DNA of 64,000 bases from JANYLB01 sp963837715 (GTDB taxonomy: Bacteria; Actinomycetota; Acidimicrobiia; IMCC26256; JANYLB01): assembly GCA_963837715.1 (NCBI GenBank), contig CAWIOF010000004.1:868001-932000 (forward strand), given 5' to 3'. Positions 9,867-17,410 of this stretch are shown piece by piece. The notes beneath the pieces are model-generated. The model searched no databases and was not told the origin of the DNA. It saw only the letters and a program-made list of their open reading frames with translations. Every line of letters starts with the position of its first letter. Within the stretch, counting starts at the first letter, position 1. The position numbers and the translations under genes are program-made.

Positions 9867-9906
9867 ATCTGAGGGGTCGCGCCCAATGCGGACATCGACC
9901 CCTTAC
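9867..9906 (+). promoter_or_regulatory. Shared 40-bp promoter block, copy 3 (drug exporter)
   Basis: Plus strand: ATCTGAGGGGT, CGCGCCCAATGCGG, then CCCCTTAC. It lies 59-99 bp before the exporter ATG and 49 bp before the divergent LuxR start. Confidence 0.6.
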
Positions 9907-9913
9907 GACGACT

Positions 9914-9924
9914 CTGAGACTCAG
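9914..9924. promoter_or_regulatory. Small palindrome CTGAGACTCAG in the divergent promoter
   Basis: Five-base arms around a central A, just downstream of shared block copy 3 and 41 bp ahead of the exporter start. It may be a second site for the LuxR protein or another regulator. Confidence 0.3.
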
Positions 9925-9965
9925 CGGAACCTCCCGCTGGCGCCTACATCGATCAAGGAGCACTC

Positions 9966-11612
9966 ATGCACGGTCGTCCCGTACTGCAGTCCACAAGCGA
10001 AGCCACCTCGAGCCACCCGAATAGGTGGCGGATCCTCGCAGTGCTCGTCCTCGCTCTCCTGGTCACCTCCATCGACCACACCATCATCAACGTGGCGTTG
10101 CCCAGACTCGTCGAGGGTCTACAGGCGAGCGCCGCCGATCTCCAATGGGTGGTCGCCAGCTACACGATCGTCTTTGCCGGCCTCCTCCTCACTGCCGGGA
10201 GCCTCGGCGACCGCTTCGGACGCCGCCATGCGCTCATCGCCGGGCTCATGACTTTCATGGTCGGGTCAATCGTGTCGGCGACGGCAACTTCGACGACGGC
10301 GCTGATCGTCGGCCGCGGGGTCATGGGCGTCGGCGGTGCGCTGATCATGCCGACCACGCTGTCCATCCTCGTCAACGTGTTCGGCGACCCTGGCGAACGT
10401 GCGAAGGCCATCGCCGTCTGGACCGCAGCCAGCGGCTTGGGCATCGCCCTCGGCCCGATCGCCGGTGGAGTTCTCATGCGCAGCTTCTCGTGGTCGTCCG
10501 TCTTCTGGATCAACGTGCCGCTCCTCGCCGCCGCGCTGCTCGGCGCGCTGCACCTCGTCCCCGACTCCCGGAACCCCAAGGCCACGCGGCTCGACCCCGT
10601 CGGAGCTCTGCTCTCGATCGGGGCCATCGGCACGCTCGTGTACGCCATCATCACTGCGCCCGCACACGGCTGGACGTCGCCGAAGTCGCTCGCTGGCTTC
10701 ACGATCGGTGTGGTCATCGGAATGGTGTTCGTCGCGTGGGAGCTGCATCGTGACGAGCCGATGCTCGATATTCGTCTCTTCGCCAACCGCAGCTTCTCGG
10801 CCAGCAGCGTTGTCCTCGCCATGTTGTTCTTCGCCATGTCGGGCATGGTCTTCCTCCAGGCGCAGTACCTCCAGTTCGTCCTCGGCTACACGCCACTGGC
10901 CGCAGGATTCGCGCTCGTGCCTGCTGCGTTTGGAATGCTGTTCGGCACCGGTGTGGGCGCGCACGTGAACGCCAAATTCGGCGGCCGCATTGCGGTCGCC
11001 GCCGGCACGCTGCTCGCCGCGGTCGGCGTCGCCGTTCCGGCCGCCTTCGCTGACGGAGGCTCCTACCTACCGACCGGCGTCGGCCTGCTGCTGTTCGGTC
11101 TCGGCGCAGGAATCGCGATGCCGGCGGCGACCGACCTCATCATGGGCACCTTGCCTCCAGCTCGCGCCGGCGTCGGTTCTGCGGTCAACGACACGGTCCG
11201 CGAGCTCGGCGGCGCCCTCGGCGTCGCAGTGATCGGCAGCATCGCGGCCACGAGCTACGCGTCGACAATGCAGAACGAGCTCGGACGCTTCCCCAGCATC
11301 ACCGAGCCGATGCATCACCTGCTGACTGACAACGTCGGCAGCGCACTGGGCGTGAGCAGTCACCTCGGCGTAAGCGGAACTGAGATCGCCTCCATTGCTC
11401 GGACCGCATTCGTCGACTCGATGAGCTCGTCGCTCTGGGTCGCAGTCGGCCTCGCGGCGGCAGCGACGGTCATCGCAATCACACAGCTCCCGCGTCACAA
11501 GCGGCACGGCGACGCGGAAGCGACTGATGGCAGTTCCTTGCACGTCAAGAACATCGCCGCTCCGACCGAGGCGACAGCCGAGCGTTACCACGCTCTGCGC
11601 GGCCACTTCTAA
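9966..11612 (+). CDS. DHA2-type MFS multidrug exporter (EmrB/QacA family)
   Basis: The 548-residue membrane protein has about 14 hydrophobic segments, the DHA2 layout. Early in the chain it carries SIDHTIINVALPRL, the motif-D1 region of drug:H+ antiporters, and the loop 2-3 motif GDRFGRRHALI. The C-terminal 60 residues are polar and cytoplasmic. It should extrude hydrophobic or cationic compounds using the proton gradient; substrates cannot be told from sequence. The ATG follows AAGGAG by 7 bp. It is divergent from the large LuxR regulator and has the shared promoter block. A strong hairpin terminator follows 8 bp after the stop. Confidence 0.9.
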   Translation: MHGRPVLQSTSEATSSHPNRWRILAVLVLALLVTSIDHTIINVALPRLVEGLQASAADLQWVVASYTIVFAGLLLTAGSLGDRFGRRHALIAGLMTFMVGSIVSATATSTTALIVGRGVMGVGGALIMPTTLSILVNVFGDPGERAKAIAVWTAASGLGIALGPIAGGVLMRSFSWSSVFWINVPLLAAALLGALHLVPDSRNPKATRLDPVGALLSIGAIGTLVYAIITAPAHGWTSPKSLAGFTIGVVIGMVFVAWELHRDEPMLDIRLFANRSFSASSVVLAMLFFAMSGMVFLQAQYLQFVLGYTPLAAGFALVPAAFGMLFGTGVGAHVNAKFGGRIAVAAGTLLAAVGVAVPAAFADGGSYLPTGVGLLLFGLGAGIAMPAATDLIMGTLPPARAGVGSAVNDTVRELGGALGVAVIGSIAATSYASTMQNELGRFPSITEPMHHLLTDNVGSALGVSSHLGVSGTEIASIARTAFVDSMSSSLWVAVGLAAAATVIAITQLPRHKRHGDAEATDGSSLHVKNIAAPTEATAERYHALRGHF

Positions 11613-11620
11613 GCGCTCGT

Positions 11621-11653
11621 GACCGAGGGCCCGATTGGACCGGGCCCTCGGTC
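11621..11653 (+). terminator. Hairpin terminator after the exporter
   Basis: A perfect 13-bp inverted repeat (GACCGAGGGCCCG and its complement) around a 7-base loop begins 9 bp after the stop codon. There is no T-run, as is common in high-GC actinobacteria. Confidence 0.75.
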
Positions 11654-11772
11654 CCGCGCGTCGACCGGCGCCGGCTTGCCGGACGACGACTTGCCATGGT
11701 CGCCGAGACGGGATCTGGTCGAGGAACCCCGCGACCGCTTGACCCTCGCGGTCGGCTCGCTACCGTCGCGGT

Positions 11773-12819
11773 ATGCATCGGGCCCGGTCGGGTTACGCAA
11801 TCGGATTCATCGCGGCGGTGCTGTTCGGTGTAAGCACGCCGATCTCGAAGATGCTCCTCGACGATGTCGGCCCGCAGATGCTCGCCGGACTGTTGTACCT
11901 CGGCGCGTTCCTCGCCGTCTCGCCGTTCGTTCGGTTTGGCGCAGGCCGGAGCGAGGCTCGCCTGCGGCGCTCCGATGTTCCTCTGCTCACGGGCATCATC
12001 GTCACCGGGGGGATCGCGGCGCCCGTGCTGCTCATGCTGGGTCTGGAGCGCGTCACCGGCGTTGCTGGTTCGCTCCTCCTGAACCTCGAGGGACCCCTCA
12101 CCCTCGTCGTGGGGATCATCGTGTTGCACGAGTACCTGGGCCGCCGGGCGGGGCTCGGGACGTTGGTGATCTTCATCGGTTCGGCGGTCATCGGGTTGCA
12201 GGGCGGGGCTGGTGATCTCAACCTGGTCGGTGCGGTGCTCGTCGTCAGTGCCTGCTTCGGTTGGGCCGTGGACAACAACCTGACGCAGCGGCTGTCGGTC
12301 CGTGACCCGTTCCAGATCGTTGCGGTGAAAACAGGCGTCGCCGCAGTGGTGAACATCGGCCTCGCGATGGTCAGAGGCGAGGCGTTGCCATCAATCGCGG
12401 TCCTTGGCGGCGCATTGGTGCTGGGCGCCGTCGCGTACGGCGTCAGCATCCTGCTCGACGCCTATGCGCTGCGAGCGCTTGGAGCGGTCCGAGAGGCGGC
12501 AGTGTTCGCGACCGCGCCGTTCGCGGGCGCGCTCCTTGCAGTCCCGCTCCTCTCCGAGTCCTGGAACGTGGTGGACGCGGCGGCGGCGACAGCGTTGGCG
12601 GTCGGCGTCGCACTGCTGATCGGAGACCGTCACGAGCATCAGCACGTGCACAGTTCGCTCGCGCACGACCATCGACACACGCACGATGAACACCATCAAC
12701 ACGAGCACCCGCCTGGAGTCGACCCGACCGAACCGCACAGCCACCCGCACGAGCACGAACCACTCGTGCACTCGCATCCGCACGTCAGCGACGTTCACCA
12801 CCGTCACTCACACACCTGA
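11773..12819 (+). CDS. EamA/DMT-family transporter with histidine-rich C-terminal tail
   Basis: The first 280 residues form about ten hydrophobic segments of a drug/metabolite transporter with EamA repeats, starting IGFIAAVLFGVSTPISK. From about residue 284 the protein changes into a polar tail of 65 residues containing 23 histidines, in runs such as HEHQHVH, HDHRHTHDEHH and HSHPHEHE. Such tails bind Ni, Co, Zn or Cu in metal transporters and chaperones, so I infer metal sensing or export. No metal gene is next to it. The ATG lacks a clear ribosome site. A tRNA-Met remnant follows about 180 bp later. Confidence 0.8.
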   Translation: MHRARSGYAIGFIAAVLFGVSTPISKMLLDDVGPQMLAGLLYLGAFLAVSPFVRFGAGRSEARLRRSDVPLLTGIIVTGGIAAPVLLMLGLERVTGVAGSLLLNLEGPLTLVVGIIVLHEYLGRRAGLGTLVIFIGSAVIGLQGGAGDLNLVGAVLVVSACFGWAVDNNLTQRLSVRDPFQIVAVKTGVAAVVNIGLAMVRGEALPSIAVLGGALVLGAVAYGVSILLDAYALRALGAVREAAVFATAPFAGALLAVPLLSESWNVVDAAAATALAVGVALLIGDRHEHQHVHSSLAHDHRHTHDEHHQHEHPPGVDPTEPHSHPHEHEPLVHSHPHVSDVHHRHSHT

Positions 12820-13000
12820 GCAATACGAAGGCTCCCCCGGTGGCGCACGCGTGCTGCGGTCTGCATCCCGACTTCTAACGCGATTTCCAACGGGATCCTT
12901 GGTACGAGTTGGGACTCGTTGGTACTGGACGGCACGACGTCCGCCGAAACGTGAGACGGAATGGGCTTCGATGGCACTCGACGTCACTGGAAGGACGGAG

Positions 13001-13054
13001 GCTCGCCGCCTCATAACCCGAAGGGCGTAGGTTCAAATCCTACCCCCGCCACCA
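13001..13054 (+). other. 3' half of a tRNA-Met (CAT): probable attachment-site remnant
   Basis: From the anticodon loop (CTCATAA, 13010-13016) onward this reads as a normal tRNA: variable loop, a perfect 5-bp T stem around TTCAAAT, acceptor strand CCCCGCC and encoded ACCA. The 5' half is missing. No GGCGGGG acceptor strand or D arm exists upstream, and the anticodon stem does not pair. A break inside the anticodon arm is where many integrases recombine. I therefore read it as the short arm left by an integrative element, not as a working tRNA. Confidence 0.6.
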
Positions 13055-13071
13055 TCGAGAACAGACGGTCA

Positions 13072-13096
13072 GAGGCCCCGCCGAGCGCGGGGCCTC
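13072..13096 (+). terminator. Hairpin terminator after the tRNA remnant
   Basis: Perfect 10-bp stem (GAGGCCCCGC and complement) around the loop CGAGC, followed by TTG. It is probably the original terminator of the tRNA, retained with its 3' half. Confidence 0.7.
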
Positions 13097-13150
13097 TTGC
13101 CGTTCCGGAGCGGGGGCCAAGCTGTCAGGCGGGTACCGGTGCTTGACAGA

Positions 13151-13624
13151 TCAGCTCGTGGCGAGCTTGGCCAGGTTGTCGAGGCTCTCGCTGAGCTTGT
13201 CTGCGGGGAAGATCGGGAACTGGAAGCGCTCCCGAGCCTCGGGTGTGGCGTTCGACCAGTCGTAGGTGAGGGTGACGTCCGTCTGGCCGCCGACCTCTGC
13301 GAGGTCGTAGCGCCACGTCCAGCGGCCGGAGTCGCGCCGGCCGTCCTCGACGTAGTAGCCGGGCTCCCACTCGATCGCGGTGGGCGGCTCGAATGCGACG
13401 ACCCGGTTGGCGATCTCGTAGTCGCCGTCCGGGTGCTGGGGGTGGTACATCCCCATGTCGAACACCTGGCCCTCGGCGGTGAGGCGGACGCCCTCCTCGA
13501 GGGGTCCCTTCACCCAGCCGGTGCCGTCGATGTCGGCGTGCGTGGCCGGGTCCGCCAGCACGGCGAACACGGCGTCAGGCGACGCGTCGATCCGGCGCAT
13601 GGCGGTCAAGTTCTCTTCGGTCAT
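13151..13624 (-). CDS. SRPBCC family protein (polyketide cyclase/START-like)
   Basis: The 157-residue product has the SRPBCC pattern: N-terminal strand TAMRRIDASPDAVFAVLADP, central strands with a Trp-rich stretch (IEWEPGYYVEDG, GRWTWRYDL), and a long C-terminal amphipathic helix (KLSESLDNLAKLATS). These cavity proteins bind hydrophobic ligands; the ligand is unknown. The ATG at 13624 follows GGAG by about 6 bp and is preferred over an ATG at 13648. It is divergent from the ArsR-SRPBCC pair at 13800, and the 175-bp gap holds a clear inverted repeat, so the ArsR protein may control both sides. Confidence 0.75.
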   Translation of the reverse strand: MTEENLTAMRRIDASPDAVFAVLADPATHADIDGTGWVKGPLEEGVRLTAEGQVFDMGMYHPQHPDGDYEIANRVVAFEPPTAIEWEPGYYVEDGRRDSGRWTWRYDLAEVGGQTDVTLTYDWSNATPEARERFQFPIFPADKLSESLDNLAKLATS

Positions 13625-13749
13625 GGCTGCTCCGATCGCAGGGGTCACCGATTGAGACGCCGGGAACCCCGCGAACTCATCGGAGGGTCATCCGGTGACC
13701 GCGTTCTCGGGGACGAACTGACTGGGGTTGACGACGGCTGTGGTCGTGT

Positions 13750-13789
13750 GTAGTTTCCGGTTTAGTTAATTAGCCAATCAGGAAACTAC
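13750..13789. promoter_or_regulatory. Inverted repeat and AT-rich promoter before ArsR
   Basis: GTAGTTTCC (13750-13758) and GGAAACTAC (13781-13789) are perfect 9-base arms around an AT-rich centre (TTTAGTTAATTAGCCAAT), rare in this GC-rich DNA. It ends 10 bp before the ArsR start. It probably combines core promoter and ArsR operator. Confidence 0.6.
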
Positions 13790-13799
13790 GGGCGGCGAG

Positions 13800-14165
13800 A
13801 TGACTCTTGTCCTTGACGAGGACCGACTCAGCGAGACGTTCGCAGCACTCGCGAACGCGACCCGGCGAGCCATCCTCGCTCGCCTCGCGGAGGAGGGTGA
13901 AGCGAGCGTGAACGAGCTCGCCGAGCCGTTCGACATGACGCTTCCGGCGATCTCGAAGCACATCAAGGTGTTGGAGCATGCCGGGTTGGTCACGCGAAGT
14001 CAGAGAGCGCAGTACCGGCCGTGCACCATCGATGCCGCACCGCTCGCGCAGGTCTCCTCGTGGGCCGAGCAGTACCGGTCGGTCTGGGAGGACCGCTTCG
14101 ACCGGATGGACACCTACATCGAACAGTTCCGACCACAACCGAGGACAGGCAAGAACAATGACTGA
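13800..14165 (+). CDS. ArsR family winged-helix regulator
   Basis: The 121-residue protein is a standard ArsR repressor: FAALANATRRAILARLAEEG, then SVNELAEPFDMTLPAISKHI (recognition helix) and LEHAGLVTRSQRAQYRP (wing). No metal-binding CxC is visible, so it probably senses an organic ligand or stress. Its last 8 bp overlap the SRPBCC gene that follows, the usual ArsR-AHSA1 arrangement. The upstream inverted repeat suggests autoregulation. It is one of four such pairs in this window. Confidence 0.9.
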   Translation: MTLVLDEDRLSETFAALANATRRAILARLAEEGEASVNELAEPFDMTLPAISKHIKVLEHAGLVTRSQRAQYRPCTIDAAPLAQVSSWAEQYRSVWEDRFDRMDTYIEQFRPQPRTGKNND

Positions 14166-14658
14166 CGGCAACGACTCCGCGGACCGGCTCGTCATCGAGC
14201 GCACCTTCGATGCCCCGGCTGACTTCATCTGGCGGATGTGGACCGACCCCGATCGCTTCAAGGCGTGGTACGGGCCGACCGGCGCCACGATCCCGGTCGC
14301 GAACATGGACGTGCGCGTCGGCGGCACCCGGCTGGTGTGCATGGAGATGGAGACGCCCAACGGCACGATGCAGATGTGGTTCACCGGCGAGTACCGCGAG
14401 GTCGTCGAGAACCGGCGGCTCGTCTACACCGAGTCGATGTGCGACGAGGACGCCAACGTCTTGTCGCCGGCAGACATGGGCATGCCCGACGACCATCCCT
14501 CGACCACCGAGATCATCGTCGAGATCGAAGACCTCGGTGATCGCACGAAGATGGTGCTGACTCACATCGGCATTCCCGAAGGTTCGCCGGGTGCCACCGG
14601 CTGGACGATGGCGCTCGACAAGCTCGCCGCCTACGTCGCGCCATCGAACAGTCGATAG
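14158..14658 (+). CDS. SRPBCC/AHSA1 family protein paired with ArsR
   Basis: The 166-residue product opens RLVIERTFDAPADFIWRMW and DPDRFKAWYGPTG, the AHSA1 hallmark, and ends with the helix GWTMALDKLAAYV. The fold makes a hydrophobic cavity; the ligand is not known. Its ATG (14158) lies inside the last codons of the ArsR gene, so expression is coupled and the ArsR protein almost certainly controls it. Confidence 0.85.
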   Translation: MTDGNDSADRLVIERTFDAPADFIWRMWTDPDRFKAWYGPTGATIPVANMDVRVGGTRLVCMEMETPNGTMQMWFTGEYREVVENRRLVYTESMCDEDANVLSPADMGMPDDHPSTTEIIVEIEDLGDRTKMVLTHIGIPEGSPGATGWTMALDKLAAYVAPSNSR

Positions 14659-14691
14659 CTGATCGGCCCGCGGTCCGCGGGAGAATCCGGG

Positions 14692-14805
14692 TCAGGTGGC
14701 CGCGCAGGTCGACCGGCCACCGCCGTCGCTGCTGCACGCGCCGATGGCGGCCAGCGCGCAGCAGACGACCAGCGCGGCGAGCCGATCCAGGGTCGAGCCA
14801 GGCAC
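14692..14805 (-). CDS. Possible 37-residue lipoprotein
   Basis: From a GTG at 14805 this reads a signal peptide, LDRLAALVVCCALAAIGAC, whose last four residues (IGAC) fit a lipobox, then a mature peptide of 14 residues rich in Ser, Gly and Asp. It is short enough to be chance and has no clear ribosome site. If real, it is a tiny membrane-anchored lipopeptide. I know no homologue. Confidence 0.3.
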   Translation of the reverse strand: MPGSTLDRLAALVVCCALAAIGACSSDGGGRSTCAAT

Positions 14806-14865
14806 ATGGGGACGGTAGCCGGGTCGGTTCCACGGCGACCCAGTGGCGAACTCTTCCCGGCCTCG

Positions 14866-15030
14866 ATGCGAGGCGTCGTGCTCGACGCTCCGGGTCCACC
14901 CGACGCGCTCCAAGTCCGCGAGCTCCGCGTGCCGACACCCCGAACGGGTGAGGTGTCGATCAGGTTCGAGGCGTTCGGCCTGAACCGTTCGGACGTGAGG
15001 ACAACGTCGGTCGACAGGTTGCTTCGTTGA
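14866..15030 (+). pseudogene. N-terminal remnant of an MDR oxidoreductase
   Basis: MRGVVLDAPGPPDALQVREL, then RTGEVSIRFEAFGLNRSDV, is the start of a zinc-type/quinone oxidoreductase. After about 44 residues the similarity ends and a stop follows at 15030. No nucleotide-binding domain is present downstream; the heliorhodopsin gene occupies the opposite strand. It is a truncated remnant, not an indel error. Confidence 0.6.
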
Positions 15031-15085
15031 TGGGCGTGAAACCCGTCTGCATGCGATAGCTCGCACCCGCTGTGGAGCGCCGGTT

Positions 15086-15880
15086 TCAGGAGCGCAGGAC
15101 GTTGGCGAAGATCAACCAGGCGAGGAGGCTCTTCGCGCCGAAGCTCAGGCACAGGTAGCACGCCTCGCCGTGGAGGTAGCTGCGCCAGCGTCCGATCTGG
15201 AGGTACTGCAGCGCCATGTTCACTGCGAAGCTGAAGAAGAGGACGAACTCGACGGCGGTGATCACATAGACGAAGGTCGGCGGTCGGGTCGGACCGCCGA
15301 AGAGGTAGATCGAGATCGCGATCCAGGGGACGGCGCCGATCACCGAACCGAACCAGAAGGCACTCCAGTCGGTCGACCCCGGTTCCTGTTGGCGTTCCAT
15401 CAGCACACCGAACAGGATCATCGCGGAGTTCGCCGCGAAGATCGCGAGCAGCGCGGCGACGTCGCGGATCCCGGTGAACATCGCGATGAGGACGATCATG
15501 ATGGAGGCGCTGACGGAGTACTCGATCCACCGCGCGTAGTTCGATCGTCGGGCGAGGTTGGCTTCATACCAACGGTGGACGCCCGGCGATGCGACGATGA
15601 GATGGTCGGCGGCTGCGAGGATCAGGAACAGCGCGACGGCGCCGCCGATGCCGACAGTGAAGAGCACTTCGGTCGACGCGCTGCGCTGCACGGCGATCGG
15701 ATCAGATCGGAGGAACGACGCGGTGACCGGCAACGAGAGCCCGTTGCTGAGAACCAACATCGCGATCGCCTCGAGACCCAGCGCAACGCCGACGCTGATG
15801 TTGGCGACGCGCAGCCGCCGGTAGGTGCGCCCCTCGGTATCGGGGCCGTTCGCGACCCGATCGGGTGTGGTTCCTTTCAT
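15086..15880 (-). CDS. Heliorhodopsin
   Basis: The 264-residue protein has seven hydrophobic helices and matches heliorhodopsin along its length: RWIEYSVSASIMIVLIAM in helix 3, LLAIFAANSAMILFGVLMER in helix 4, FWFGSVIGAVPWI in helix 5 and LSFGAKSLLAWLIFANVL in helix 7. Lys250 should form the retinal Schiff base and Glu120 is the counterion equivalent. His93 in helix 2 is kept. The family binds retinal with its N-terminus in the cytoplasm and is thought to act in light sensing or regulation rather than ion pumping. The ATG at 15880 follows AAGGAG by 6 bp. A glycosyltransferase gene lies 73 bp upstream on the same strand. No retinal-synthesis gene is in the window. Confidence 0.92.
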   Translation of the reverse strand: MKGTTPDRVANGPDTEGRTYRRLRVANISVGVALGLEAIAMLVLSNGLSLPVTASFLRSDPIAVQRSASTEVLFTVGIGGAVALFLILAAADHLIVASPGVHRWYEANLARRSNYARWIEYSVSASIMIVLIAMFTGIRDVAALLAIFAANSAMILFGVLMERQQEPGSTDWSAFWFGSVIGAVPWIAISIYLFGGPTRPPTFVYVITAVEFVLFFSFAVNMALQYLQIGRWRSYLHGEACYLCLSFGAKSLLAWLIFANVLRS

Positions 15881-15953
15881 CCGCGCTCCTTCCTGCGCCC
15901 GCGACGTTCTCCCTCTACGGAGCACCCCGGCGACCCGGTTGCCTCGCGGCCCA

Positions 15954-17084
15954 TCAGTTGAGGAGAGTCTCGAGTTCGCGTACGACGGAGCTCGCAGGCG
16001 GCAGTGCGGCCGCCTCGTCGGCCAGCCGTTCGACCGCAGGGTCGTAGCGGCCCTCGAGCGCGGTCTCGAGCGCGCGAGCGATCGCTTCCGGTGTCTGGTC
16101 GTTCCCGACGAGGCACGATCCGAGGCCGAGCTCCTCGATCCGCTCGCCGTTGTGGAACTGGTCGGCGAACTGGGGCAGCACCACCATCGGCCTGCCCATG
16201 TGCACGGCGTCCTGGACCGTTCCGGCACCGCCGTGGGAGAGGACGACGCGTGCCGACGGGATGACCTCGCGGTGGGGTGCGAACTCCCGCAGGTCGACAC
16301 GCTCGTGCACCGGCACGAGTGACGATGGATCGGAGCCCACGGTCAGGATGCAGCGGGCGTCGACCAGATCGATCGCGTCGGAGATCGTCTGCACCAGTCG
16401 CGCTCCGAGGTCGCCCTGGTGCATCACCTCGGTTCCGAGTGTCGCGTAGACGAGCGGTGGCTGCGCGGTGGGAGGCTGCACCCTCGGGAGGTCGAGGCCG
16501 AAGCGGTGGATGCGCATGGTCGTGCCGGTCGTGATGTCGAAGGTGGCGGGCGTCGCGGTCAGGACCAACTCGTCGCCCGGTGGGCCGTCGTGCGGGGCGA
16601 GGCCGTGGTCGGAGCGCAGCTGGTTCACGGCGTCGGCCATGAGTCCGATGAAGTAGCCCAGGGGGGAGAGCAGTCCACCGATCGCGATGGCCGAAGGCGT
16701 CGCCGTCTGCTCGGCAAGCACGGCGCCGGCGGGCTCCGCCGGGTCCCGCACCAGGAGGTCGGGTTGCAACTCGTCCCAGCTCTCCTGCAGGCCGGGCATC
16801 GCGGCGGAGGGCGAGAGGTATCCGAACCCGAGCGCGATTGCCTCCTCGGCGAACGACCCGTCGCCGGTCTCGGCGGCTCGGGCGAAGAGCTCGAGCTGCT
16901 GGGCTGAACGCCCTTCGACATCGGCGAAGGGTCTCACGTCGAACCCTCGGGACCGGATGGGTTCCGCAGCGGAGGCAGGACACGCGACGAGCACGGTGTG
17001 GCCGGCATCGCGCAGCGCCTCCATGACCGGCATGATCGGCATCCAGTGACCGGCGCCGGACGTCGTGGACATCAGCACCCGCAT
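15954..17084 (-). CDS. UDP-glycosyltransferase-like protein (GT1, MGT type)
   Basis: The 376-residue product has the two-domain GT-B form. The N-terminal domain starts MRVLMSTTSGAGHWMPIMP. The C-terminal domain carries the donor-binding stretch VVLSHGGAGTVQDAVHMG, then VVLPQFADQFHNGERIEELG, as in macrolide and zeaxanthin glucosyltransferases. It should move a sugar from a nucleotide donor to a hydrophobic acceptor in the cytoplasm. The ATG at 17084 follows GGAGGG; an earlier in-frame start at 17111 is less likely. Heliorhodopsin follows 73 bp downstream, so the two may be co-transcribed and the acceptor could be a carotenoid or polyketide, which is speculation. Confidence 0.8.
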   Translation of the reverse strand: MRVLMSTTSGAGHWMPIMPVMEALRDAGHTVLVACPASAAEPIRSRGFDVRPFADVEGRSAQQLELFARAAETGDGSFAEEAIALGFGYLSPSAAMPGLQESWDELQPDLLVRDPAEPAGAVLAEQTATPSAIAIGGLLSPLGYFIGLMADAVNQLRSDHGLAPHDGPPGDELVLTATPATFDITTGTTMRIHRFGLDLPRVQPPTAQPPLVYATLGTEVMHQGDLGARLVQTISDAIDLVDARCILTVGSDPSSLVPVHERVDLREFAPHREVIPSARVVLSHGGAGTVQDAVHMGRPMVVLPQFADQFHNGERIEELGLGSCLVGNDQTPEAIARALETALEGRYDPAVERLADEAAALPPASSVVRELETLLN

Positions 17085-17410
17085 GGCGACCCTCCCCGGG
17101 TGGATGAACACCCGGTGATCACGTTACGTCGACCTGCAGATGTCGAGAAGGACGTCGTCCCGTCGCAAGACTTCGCTCGGACGCATCGGTGTCATCCCGG
17201 GAGTTCGTCGCGCCTGCGTCGCACCGGACCGAACGACCGGGTCCGTCGCCGAGATTCGCTCGGCGCGATCGCCGAGAGCCCACCGAGATGAGCGGATCAC
17301 TCGATCTCGGTGCGCAGTTCGGATGCACGGCGCCTCTATCCGTCGGCAACTCGCAACCGGAGGCTTGGTCCTTTCACCGAGGCCGTTCCGGTCCGGTGCA
17401 GGCCTGGATC
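17085..17410. other. Intergenic stretch without a recognisable gene
   Basis: About 325 bp between the glycosyltransferase start and the stop of the next oxidoreductase. Several open frames exist but none resembles a protein family. It should contain the promoter for the glycosyltransferase-heliorhodopsin unit; I see no clear palindrome. Confidence 0.5.

Noticed and set aside
12674..12815. Histidine tail as a frameshifted read-through artefact
   Set aside because: The tail is in frame with the transporter, has a sharply non-random composition in that frame only and ends in a normal stop.
13001..13054. A working tRNA-Met gene
   Set aside because: The acceptor 5' strand and D arm are missing and the anticodon stem does not pair, so it can only be a remnant.
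15086..16300. A 404-residue protein with heliorhodopsin as its C-terminal part
   Set aside because: The first 140 residues are an antisense-like Arg/Ser-rich stretch inside the glycosyltransferase gene; a good ribosome site precedes the heliorhodopsin ATG at 15880.
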